From: JANNMJ01 sp031397815
Lineage (GTDB): Bacteria; Bacteroidota; Bacteroidia; Cytophagales; Hymenobacteraceae
Reading direction: 5' to 3'
Length of the DNA: 12,627 bases
NCBI GenBank assembly: GCA_031397815.1
Contig: JANNMJ010000034.1
Coordinates: forward strand, 1-12,627
A model generated the notes under the pieces. The model saw only the letters and a list, made by a program, of their open reading frames with translations, did not search any database and was not told the origin of the DNA. The translations under genes were made by a program, and so were the position numbers. Positions 7,701 to 12,627 of this stretch are shown piece by piece (position 1 is the stretch's first letter; each line of letters begins with the position of its first letter).

Positions 7701-8225
7701 CTACAGAGCCGAAGGCAGCGCGTGGGCTGGAAGTTCCGCCAAGAGCCGCTCAAGGCCTTTCCGTAGTCGGCGGCTCAGATAAACGAACGATTCCGGCTTT
7801 TCCCGACCAATATACAGCACAGCTATCAGTAGCGGTCCGCCGGTGCCGGAAGGAGCCGCGCTGCTGATGCGGGGTTGCTCCAAAAGCCACGGTTTATGCT
7901 GCCGCCACGCCTCGCGGAGCTGCCGCTTGATGCGGTTACGGTCGTGGGCGCGCTTGAAGTGCCGCTTCGATACGCTGAGCACCACCTGCACGGGCGGCAC
8001 CGCCCTAGGGCGACGCGGGACCGAAGGATTCTCAGCGGTCGAACCACCTGAAACCGGCGTACCCGCTTCAGGTCGCCAGACGACGAACCGAAGCGGGTAC
8101 ACATTGAAAGCATTGCCTGACTTGAACAACCCATCGAGTAAACGACGGGAGCACAGGCGCTCGGCTTTGCGAAACGTGAAGCGAGCCGGAGCTGCTGCCG
8201 AAGGCCGCTGGACCGGATTGCTCAC
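7701..8225 (-). CDS. rnpA: Ribonuclease P protein component, with internal insertion
   Basis: RnpA is the small basic protein that binds the RNase P RNA and helps remove 5' leaders from pre-tRNAs. FTFRKAERLCSRR (16-28), YPLRFVVW (43-50), VVLSVSKRHFKRA (81-93) and the RNR signature HDRNRIKRQLREA (94-106) are all present. The protein is 174 aa against about 115-135 usually. The excess is a 14-residue N-terminal extension plus a Pro/Gly/Ser-rich insertion of about 29 residues (51-79) between two core strands. The start is GTG at 8225, 18 bp after the rpmH stop. The gene contains an 11-bp perfect inverted repeat at the insertion boundary (see findings). The rpmH-rnpA order is near universal in bacteria. 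Confidence 0.95.
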   Translation of the reverse strand: MSNPVQRPSAAAPARFTFRKAERLCSRRLLDGLFKSGNAFNVYPLRFVVWRPEAGTPVSGGSTAENPSVPRRPRAVPPVQVVLSVSKRHFKRAHDRNRIKRQLREAWRQHKPWLLEQPRISSAAPSGTGGPLLIAVLYIGREKPESFVYLSRRLRKGLERLLAELPAHALPSAL

Positions 8226-8243
8226 GCGTTACGCAAGGATAAT

Positions 8244-8402
8244 TTAAGGTTTCGGGCGGCGCTCGTCGGACACCGTCAGGTGCTTGCGACCTTTGGAGCG
8301 GCGGGCTGCCAGCACACGGCGGCCGTTGGCGGTTTCCATCCGCGAGCGGAAGCCGTGTTTGTTGCGGCGCTTGCGTTGCGAGGGCTGGTACGTACGTTTC
8401 AT
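8244..8402 (-). CDS. rpmH: 50S ribosomal protein L34
   Basis: This 52-aa, very basic protein begins MKRTYQPSQRKRRNKHGFRSRM, the unmistakable L34 signature, and continues ANGRRVLAARRSKGRKHLTVS. L34 is a late-assembling component of the large ribosomal subunit. The reading frame stays open upstream to 8501, but the family N-terminus fixes the start at the ATG at 8402. A consensus promoter lies about 42 bp upstream, making this the first gene of the rpmH-rnpA-S41-tsaB unit. No dnaA is adjacent, so the classical rpmH/origin linkage is not visible here. Confidence 0.98.
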   Translation of the reverse strand: MKRTYQPSQRKRRNKHGFRSRMETANGRRVLAARRSKGRKHLTVSDERRPKP

Positions 8403-8443
8403 CGTCTTGCGGCTGTATCCGATCTGTTTTCGGGAACGGGCGG

Positions 8444-8475
8444 CAAAAGTACGAAGAACCCCGGGAACGGCCAAA
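8444..8475 (-). promoter_or_regulatory. rpmH operon promoter
   Basis: On the minus strand TTTG (8472-8475), then 20 bp, then TACTTTTG (8444-8451). This is a perfect match to the Bacteroidota -33/-7 consensus. Expected transcription start is about 8437-8440, giving a 5' UTR of roughly 35 nt before the L34 ATG. It is probably the main promoter for rpmH, rnpA, the S41 protease gene and tsaB. Confidence 0.85.
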
Positions 8476-8541
8476 CATTTTCGGCAATCTCCTGAAGCCA
8501 TCCATCCTTATTCTGACCGTATTCGCCCCTGAATCAGCCCC

Positions 8542-8549
8542 TACATTTG
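8542..8549 (+). promoter_or_regulatory. -7 box for the M61 peptidase gene
   Basis: TACATTTG matches TAnnTTTG and ends only 7 bp before the ATG at 8557, so the transcript would have almost no leader. No good TTTG is seen about 20 bp upstream, so the -33 element is weak or absent. The promoter diverges from the rpmH promoter across about 65 bp. Confidence 0.6.
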
Positions 8550-8556
8550 AGCCACG

Positions 8557-10302
8557 ATGATTGCTTATCACCTCGCCTACCGGGCCCCACTTACCGGCTA
8601 CATCCCGGTAGAAACCACTTTTGACCCCCTCGGCGCCCCCACCACAGCCGTGCAATTGGCGGCGTGGCGACCGGGGCGTTACGAGCTGCAAAATTTCGCG
8701 CAGAAACTTCGGCATCTGCGCGCTTACGACGAGCAAGGACGCGAATTAGCCTTCCAAAAGACCACCAAAGACCGCTGGGAAGTCCAAACGGTGGGCGTCA
8801 AAACCCTCACCATTCGCTACGATTTTTACGCCCGTCAGCTCGACGCCGGGGGGTCTTGGGTCGATGAGCAACAGCTATACGTGAACCCCGTGAACTGCTG
8901 TCTGGCGGTGGTCGGGCGCGAGACGGAGCCGTGCGAGCTGGTGCTCGGCGTGCCCGACGGGTGGCGCGTGGCCTGCGCCCTGCCAGCGCCCGGACGCGAT
9001 GCCCGCGTGCTGCACGCCAACGGCGGTTACGACGAGCTAGCCGACTCGCCGCTCATCGCCTCTCCTACCCTTCAGCACGAGGCGTATGAGATGGCGGGGC
9101 ATCGGTTCCACGTTTGGGTGCAGGGCACGGCGGTGCGCAACTGGGAGCGCCTACTGGCCGATTTTCGGGCGTTCACGGAAGAGCAAATGCGGCTGTTCGG
9201 CGGGTTTCCGCGCCCCGCGTTCGATTTTCTGGTGCAGGTGCTCCCAACGCCGTTCTACCACGGCGTGGAGCACACTGCGAGTACGGTGCTCGCGCTCGGC
9301 CCGGCGGAGCTGCTGGGCACGCCGGCGCTCTACAAAGAGCTGTTGGGCGTGGCGTGCCACGAGCTGTTTCACGTCTGGAATGTGAAGCTGATTCGGCCCG
9401 CAGAAATGCAGCCGTATGATTTCACACGGGAGAATTTCTTCCGCACGGGCTACGTCGCAGAAGGCCTCACGACGTATTACGGCGATTATCTGCTCTGCCG
9501 GGCGGGGGTTTTCACGCCGGAGCAATACTTTTTCGAGCTGAACGGCGTCCTGCGCAAGCATTTCGACGAGGATGGTTGGCGGCACTTGTCCGTCGCCGAT
9601 TCGTCAATGGATTTGTGGCTTGATGGGTACAAGGCGGGCGTGCCGGGCCGGAAGGTCAGCATTTACCACAAGGGCTGTCTGGCGGCGCTGCTGCTCGATT
9701 TGGAGCTGCGGCGGCTATCGGACGGCACGCGGTCGCTCGACGATGTGATGCGGGGGCTGTGGCAGGAGTTCGGGCAGACCGGCACCGGCTACACCGAGGC
9801 CGATTACCGGCGCGTGGTGGAAACAGTGGCAGAAGTACCGCTGGACTGGTATTTCAACGAAGTCATCGAAGGTCTGACGCCGCTCGAAAAGCTCTTGAGC
9901 CGGGCGCTCGGCACGGTCGGCTGCCAACTGCTAGTAGAGGAAAGCGTGTTGCCGAACGAGAGCCTGTTCGGGTTCCGCATCGGCGGCTCCGGGCAAGCGC
10001 GGGAAGTGGTGGCGATTGCTGAAAACTCGCCCGCGGCCCATTTCCTGTCATTAGAAGACGAGGTAGTGGCGGTCAATGGCCGAAAAGTGGAAGGCAACCT
10101 ACCGGCGCTGCTCCAAGGCCTGACAGAAGCGGAAATCACCTTGTTCCGCCAAAAACATCTCCGCACGGTCAGGCTCACGGCCGGGGAAGAGCGGTTTTTC
10201 CGCCGATTCACCGTCGCGGCCGACCCGGATGCGTCGCCCGCCGAAGTGGCCCGCCGCGCGCTGTGGCTCGGCGCCGCCGATCAGCACGGCGAGCGCGGAT
10301 AA
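8557..10302 (+). CDS. M61 family metallopeptidase with PDZ domain
   Basis: A 581-aa protein of the glycyl aminopeptidase (M61) family, zinc-dependent. The N-terminal beta domain carries LAAWRPGRYELQNFAQ (34-49), the family's W-x-PG-x-Y motif. The gluzincin core shows FYHGVEHTAST (233-243) and the zinc site H268-E-L-F-H272-VWN, with a probable third ligand E302 in GYVAEGLTTYYGDY. A C-terminal PDZ domain (about 450-545) includes FGFRIGG and LSLEDEVVAVNGR. Length is usual for the family. No signal peptide is visible, so it is probably cytosolic and may trim Gly/Ala-containing peptides. The ATG at 8557 fits the family N-terminus (AYHLAYRAP) and lies just after a -7 box. It is the only gene on this strand here and converges on the 101-aa protein gene. 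Confidence 0.93.
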   Translation: MIAYHLAYRAPLTGYIPVETTFDPLGAPTTAVQLAAWRPGRYELQNFAQKLRHLRAYDEQGRELAFQKTTKDRWEVQTVGVKTLTIRYDFYARQLDAGGSWVDEQQLYVNPVNCCLAVVGRETEPCELVLGVPDGWRVACALPAPGRDARVLHANGGYDELADSPLIASPTLQHEAYEMAGHRFHVWVQGTAVRNWERLLADFRAFTEEQMRLFGGFPRPAFDFLVQVLPTPFYHGVEHTASTVLALGPAELLGTPALYKELLGVACHELFHVWNVKLIRPAEMQPYDFTRENFFRTGYVAEGLTTYYGDYLLCRAGVFTPEQYFFELNGVLRKHFDEDGWRHLSVADSSMDLWLDGYKAGVPGRKVSIYHKGCLAALLLDLELRRLSDGTRSLDDVMRGLWQEFGQTGTGYTEADYRRVVETVAEVPLDWYFNEVIEGLTPLEKLLSRALGTVGCQLLVEESVLPNESLFGFRIGGSGQAREVVAIAENSPAAHFLSLEDEVVAVNGRKVEGNLPALLQGLTEAEITLFRQKHLRTVRLTAGEERFFRRFTVAADPDASPAEVARRALWLGAADQHGERG

Positions 10303-10328
10303 ACACTTTCGGTCCCTCTCAAAAACAC

Positions 10329-10360
10329 AACGGCCCGCCCACTCTCGTGGACGGGCCGTT
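10329..10360 (-). terminator. Intrinsic terminator between convergent genes
   Basis: A 9-bp perfect outer stem (AACGGCCCG 10329-10337 with CGGGCCGTT 10352-10360), one C/A mismatch, a 4-bp inner stem and a TCTC loop. On the minus strand the hairpin is followed by a T-rich run (TTGTGTTTTTGAG), so it best terminates the pfkB/101-aa gene transcript. On the plus strand, after the M61 gene, the U-tract is poor, but the hairpin may still act there. Confidence 0.8.
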
Positions 10361-10386
10361 AAGCTTTCAGGCTTCAATAGTCTACC

Positions 10387-10692
10387 CTACACGTCGTGCG
10401 ACATCGGGTTGTTGCCCTGCGGATTATTCCGAATCGGGGTGACCTTCTGGGGATTCTTGCCAGAATCGCGGCCCATTGGGGCGCGGTGGGCACCGTCGTT
10501 ACGGCTCGGGTTCTGCTCGGTGGTTTTGTGGGCTCCACCGCGTGCGAACGGGTTCACGGAAGCTTTCTCGTTGCCCTGCACATCGCTGTGCGGCTCGCCT
10601 TCGTGCTTGGCGGGCTTAACGACGTGGTTCTGTTGCTCCTCCGGATTCTGGGCGTCCTGCGGATGTTGCGGCTCTTCTTGGTGCTTGCTCAT
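10387..10692 (-). CDS. Small hydrophilic, probably disordered protein
   Basis: An unrecognised 101-aa protein. The start at the ATG at 10692 (MSKHQEEPQH) is preferred over a longer frame to 10848, because the added part is arginine-rich shadow sequence and runs through a GC-rich intergenic stretch. It contains no Cys, Trp, Tyr or Leu, only one Phe and one Ile, and at least eight His, with many Pro, Asn, Gln and Glu. Such composition predicts an unstructured cytosolic protein. There is no signal peptide or membrane segment. A terminator follows closely (10360), which supports a real gene. It lies 118 bp downstream of the PfkB kinase gene on the same strand, so it may be a second cistron or have its own promoter; I see no clear -7 box. 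Function unknown. Confidence 0.72.
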   Translation of the reverse strand: MSKHQEEPQHPQDAQNPEEQQNHVVKPAKHEGEPHSDVQGNEKASVNPFARGGAHKTTEQNPSRNDGAHRAPMGRDSGKNPQKVTPIRNNPQGNNPMSHDV

Positions 10693-10810
10693 GGGAGTAT
10701 GGTTCGGTTTCGGTGAGAGATGTCCGAGTGTACTCCAAATCGGGCGCGGCGGTTGCCGGTTGCGGTGGCCGCCGTCGTCTGCACCCTGAGCGGCAAGGGC
10801 CGCTTCTCCC

Positions 10811-11725
10811 CTACCCCATCCGCACGAGCGCCGAAAACTGCGCTTCACGGGCGCGGATTTCGGAGGCCGTCAGGTTGAGCAGGCGCTCGGTGCCGAACTT
10901 CTCGACACAGAACGACGCCATCGCGGAGCCGTGGACCACGGCGCGGGTCATCGCCGCAAAGTCGGTGCGGTTGGCTGCCGCCAAGTGGCCGATGAAGCCG
11001 CCCGCGAACGTATCACCCGCGCCGGTCGGGTCGAATACGTCTTCCAGCGGCAGAGCGGGGCAGTAGAAAATCTGACCGTCCGGACCAAACAGCAGGGCGC
11101 CGTGCTCGCCTTTTTTGATGATGAGCGTGTGCGGCCCCATCGCCCGAATCACGCGGGCGGCTTTGATGAGCGAGTATTCGCCGGAAAGCTGCCGTGCTTC
11201 TTCGTCGTTGATGCTCAGCACGTCCACCATTTGGAGGGTCTGGCGCAGGTCGTCCATCGCCGTATCCATCCAGAAATTCATCGTGTCCATCACCACCAGC
11301 TTCGGCCGACGGCGCAACCGCTCGATGACGGTGCGCTGAATGGCGGGCACGAGGTTCCCGAGCATCAGAAACTCACAATCCTGATACGCCGGGGGGATGA
11401 TGGGGTCGAAGGAGCCGAGGACGTTCAGCTCGGTCACGAGGGTCTCGCGCGAGTTGAGGTCGGTGTTGTAGCGCCCCGACCAGAAGAACGACTTCTCGCC
11501 TTCTTTAATCTGGAGGCCCGTCGTATCGACGCCGTGCTGCTGGAGCATCGTGATGTCGGTCGCCGGAAAATCGTCGCCGACGACGGCTACCAGATTGACG
11601 GGCTTCACCGAGTACGAAGACGCCAGCGAAATGAAGGTGGCGGCACCGCCGATGATTTTATCGGTCTTACCGAAAGGCGTTTCGATGGCGTCGAACGCAA
11701 CGGAGCCGATGACGAGGAGTGACAT
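10811..11725 (-). CDS. PfkB-family (ribokinase-like) sugar kinase
   Basis: A 304-aa cytosolic ATP-dependent kinase. The N-terminal strand MSLLVIGSVAFDAIETP and the IIGGAATFISLASS segment (24-37) match the substrate-binding start of the family. The C-terminal signature DPTGAGDTFAGGFIG (232-246) holds the anion hole and the catalytic base D238. Members phosphorylate ribose, adenosine, fructose derivatives or similar; the substrate is not clear here. ATG at 11725 is chosen from the family N-terminus; the open frame to 11800 adds sequence that overlaps a candidate promoter. A GC-rich hairpin at 10789-10804 lies just after the stop without a T-run, so readthrough to the downstream 101-aa protein gene is possible. 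Confidence 0.92.
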   Translation of the reverse strand: MSLLVIGSVAFDAIETPFGKTDKIIGGAATFISLASSYSVKPVNLVAVVGDDFPATDITMLQQHGVDTTGLQIKEGEKSFFWSGRYNTDLNSRETLVTELNVLGSFDPIIPPAYQDCEFLMLGNLVPAIQRTVIERLRRRPKLVVMDTMNFWMDTAMDDLRQTLQMVDVLSINDEEARQLSGEYSLIKAARVIRAMGPHTLIIKKGEHGALLFGPDGQIFYCPALPLEDVFDPTGAGDTFAGGFIGHLAAANRTDFAAMTRAVVHGSAMASFCVEKFGTERLLNLTASEIRAREAQFSALVRMG

Positions 11726-11749
11726 ACGTAAGAGAGTCGTTGAAAGCGA

Positions 11750-11757
11750 CAAAGGTC
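11750..11757 (-). promoter_or_regulatory. Candidate -7 box for the PfkB kinase gene
   Basis: On the minus strand GACCTTTG, the same variant as rRNA promoters P2 and P3, lies 24 bp upstream of the kinase ATG. The -33 element is poor (TGTG at about 21 bp, or TTG at 16 bp). Plausible by position only. Confidence 0.45.
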
Positions 11758-11845
11758 GGCAACGGCGGCGCACCAACCACAGCGGTTCGCCGCTGTACAT
11801 TCGCTCTTCTCATTTCTTACTGATTCTCACCCCTTCTCACTCGTT

Positions 11846-12220
11846 ATGCGCCTTTGCTTCGCCTTCGCCCTGCTGTTTTTGGGTCTGACTCCGTTGGCTG
11901 CCCACGCGCAGGAAACGCCCGCCACGGCCGACCCCGACCAAATCGACACCAAGCTCGAACAGCCCGCCGATTACTGCACCCTCATCTTCGAGGGCGACGG
12001 CAATCCGGATAAGTTCTACGCCCTCGACTTCGGGAAAGGCACAAAAGCCCGCGCCTACGACGTCGAGCAAGCCGCGATTCTCAAGAAGATAGAGGTGATG
12101 ACGTCGGTCACGCGCGCCATCAATTACCTCAGCCAAAAGGGCCGCTGGGATTTGGTAACCACCTACGCCACCCGCGACGGCAGCAAAGTCTACCACTACT
12201 ACACGTTCAAGCGCAAGTAG
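11846..12220 (+). CDS. Small exported protein of unknown function
   Basis: A 124-aa protein with a clear Sec signal peptide (MRLCFAFALLFLGLTPLAAHA, likely cut after A21 before QE), followed by a short acidic/Thr linker and a compact domain (about 42-124) ending in a basic YYTFKRK. I do not recognise the family. The C-terminal half (a helix around 73-98 followed by GRWDLVTTYATRDG and HYYTFKRK) loosely resembles the small DUF4177-type fold, where a helix precedes a GW-E-L-V strand and ends in a YFFKR-like strand; this is a pattern impression only. One Cys (C44) remains in the mature part. It diverges from the PfkB kinase gene and converges on tRNA-His across a terminator. Expected location is the periplasm or outside the cell. 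Confidence 0.8.
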   Translation: MRLCFAFALLFLGLTPLAAHAQETPATADPDQIDTKLEQPADYCTLIFEGDGNPDKFYALDFGKGTKARAYDVEQAAILKKIEVMTSVTRAINYLSQKGRWDLVTTYATRDGSKVYHYYTFKRK

Positions 12221-12249
12221 TTAGCCCCGCGCAGACCCCGAAACGCAAA

Positions 12250-12280
12250 ACGCCCCGCTGAGCTTGGCTCAACGGGGCGT
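12250..12280 (-). terminator. Terminator after tRNA-His, probably bidirectional
   Basis: An 8-bp stem (ACGCCCCG/CGGGGCGT), one C/A mismatch, a 5-bp inner stem (TGAGC/GCTCA) and a TTG loop. On the minus strand it is followed by TTTTGCGTTT, as expected for ending the tRNA-His transcript 13 nt after the gene. On the plus strand it lies 29 bp after the exported-protein gene stop but has no U-run. Confidence 0.82.
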
Positions 12281-12293
12281 CTTCAAGTAAAAG

Positions 12294-12368
12294 GCACAGC
12301 AATGGGGTTCGAACCCACGACCTCCAGAATCACAATCTGGCGCTCTAACCAGCTGAGCTATGCCATGC
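12294..12368 (-). tRNA. tRNA-His (anticodon GTG)
   Basis: The minus strand folds into a full cloverleaf: D arm with TAGCTCAGCTGGTTAGAGC, anticodon stem CCAGA/TCTGG with loop TTGTGAT (GTG anticodon at 12331-12333), and T arm GTGGG-TTCGAAC-CCCAT. Aligned on T8-A9, the acceptor stem is C1-A7 with 66-72 (two G-T wobbles), plus G-1 (12368) facing C73 (12294), the histidyl-tRNA identity pair. The 3' CCA is not encoded (CC then TTTT), so it must be added by the CCA enzyme. Confidence 0.97.
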
Positions 12369-12386
12369 GTGTGCGTTTTACGTGGG

Positions 12387-12418
12387 CAAAGGTACGGCAG
12401 AGGCGGTATTAGGCGCAA
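12387..12418 (-). promoter_or_regulatory. tRNA-His promoter
   Basis: On the minus strand TTG (12416-12418), then 21 bp, then a perfect TACCTTTG (12387-12394), followed by the GC-rich CCCACG. The layout equals rRNA promoter P1. Predicted start is about 12380, so the precursor has a leader of about 12 nt for RNase P to remove. Confidence 0.8.
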
Positions 12419-12496
12419 GCTTCGGCTTGAAAAGCGTGCGATTAGGGTTTTTGGGGTGGGAATACATATCGGTGCTTTCAGCTCAACGCACGCTTG

Positions 12497-12516
12497 GCAG
12501 CCCCGCTAGGGGCTAC
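12497..12516 (-). repeat. REP-like palindrome, copy 1
   Basis: On the minus strand a 20-nt unit starts with GTAG, then CCCC-TAGC-GGGG, then CTGC; the whole folds into a 6-bp stem (AGCCCC/GGGGCT). A conserved 5' GTAG before an imperfect palindrome is the mark of REP elements mobilised by RAYT (TnpA-REP) transposases. Next to it 12513-12526 (CTACC-TTCC-GGTAG) forms a further 5-bp hairpin with another GTAG. Confidence 0.75.
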
Positions 12517-12549
12517 CTTCCGGTAGTCTCAATATCAGCCCCACAACCC

Positions 12550-12569
12550 GCAGTCCCGCTAGGGACTAC
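12550..12569 (-). repeat. REP-like palindrome, copy 2
   Basis: Same orientation as copy 1, 53 bp further right. It differs by CCCC to TCCC and GGGG to GGGA: one change on each side of the stem, which keeps the pairing. The loop (TAGC) is the same as in copy 1. Confidence 0.75.
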
Positions 12570-12593
12570 CCCCGCCCATCAACCGCCGACAGG

Positions 12594-12613
12594 GTAGCCC
12601 CTAACGGGGCTGC
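12594..12613 (+). repeat. REP-like palindrome, copy 3 (inverted)
   Basis: Opposite orientation, with GTAG on the plus strand facing the GTAG end of copy 2 across 24 bp. Stem CCCC/GGGG as in copy 1 and loop TAAC instead of TAGC. Such inverted pairs form the BIME-type arrangement. The rest of 12420-12627 has no believable gene. Confidence 0.75.
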
Positions 12614-12627
12614 CGGGTATTTTTACC

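Noticed and set aside
6795..7766. Plus-strand 323-codon frame opposite the S41 protease gene
   Set aside because: Its length is due to the high GC content; its Arg/His-rich translation is typical of a shadow frame and the opposite strand is a clear protease.
8403..8501. Upstream in-frame extension of L34 (33 extra codons)
   Set aside because: The L34 family N-terminus MKRTYQPS is fixed, and the extension would contain the rpmH promoter and the predicted transcription start.
10931..11722. Plus-strand 263-codon frame opposite the PfkB kinase gene
   Set aside because: It covers the kinase gene almost exactly in antisense and has no recognisable features.
12382..12597. 71-codon plus-strand frame starting MGKGTAEAV
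   Set aside because: It runs through the tRNA-His promoter and two REP palindromes; its proline-rich tail is translated repeat.
12497..12613. CRISPR array
   Set aside because: Units are palindromic, in mixed orientation, unevenly spaced and only three in number, which fits REP elements rather than CRISPR.

Overview
The window looks like a chromosome segment from a Bacteroidota bacterium, probably of the order Cytophagales (Hymenobacter/Spirosoma-like). Three things support this: the 16S rRNA 5' end starting at the left edge, the high-GC coding sequence, and promoters of the Bacteroidota type (TTTG or TTG at -33, about 20 bp spacer, TAnnTTTG at -7) in front of the rRNA operon, rpmH, tRNA-His and the M61 peptidase gene. 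The genus is inference.

Left part (1-631): the 5' 137 nt of 16S rRNA on the minus strand, its leader with hairpins and a boxA-like site, and three stacked rRNA promoters. Two of these lie in perfect 59-bp direct repeats.

Minus-strand block (632-5154): a beta-lactamase-fold serine hydrolase whose GTG start overlaps the stop of an unrecognised putative lipoprotein gene, then (going upstream) an APC-family permease and a DUF2480 protein. Second minus-strand block (5200-8402): rpmH, rnpA, a ctpA-like S41 protease and tsaB, in that transcription order and tightly packed. It combines ribosome building (L34), tRNA maturation (RNase P protein), tRNA t6A modification (TsaB) and envelope proteolysis (S41). 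A strong promoter precedes rpmH. No clear promoter or terminator separates tsaB from the DUF2480 gene, so the transcript might run on.

Right part: an M61 peptidase gene on the plus strand diverges from rpmH and its mRNA may be nearly leaderless. It converges, across a hairpin terminator, on a minus-strand pair: a 101-aa highly hydrophilic, probably disordered protein and, upstream, a PfkB-family sugar kinase. A small exported protein of unknown function (plus strand) then converges on tRNA-His (minus strand) across a second terminator of the same design. The last 130 bp hold three copies of a GTAG-type REP palindrome, with paired changes that keep the stem intact.

Most of the window is core, housekeeping DNA. 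The less ordinary items are the duplicated rRNA promoter, the REP cluster, a long palindrome at the edge of an insertion inside rnpA, the unknown lipoprotein/serine-hydrolase pair, and the disordered small protein. I see no CRISPR array, insertion sequence, prophage or defence system.
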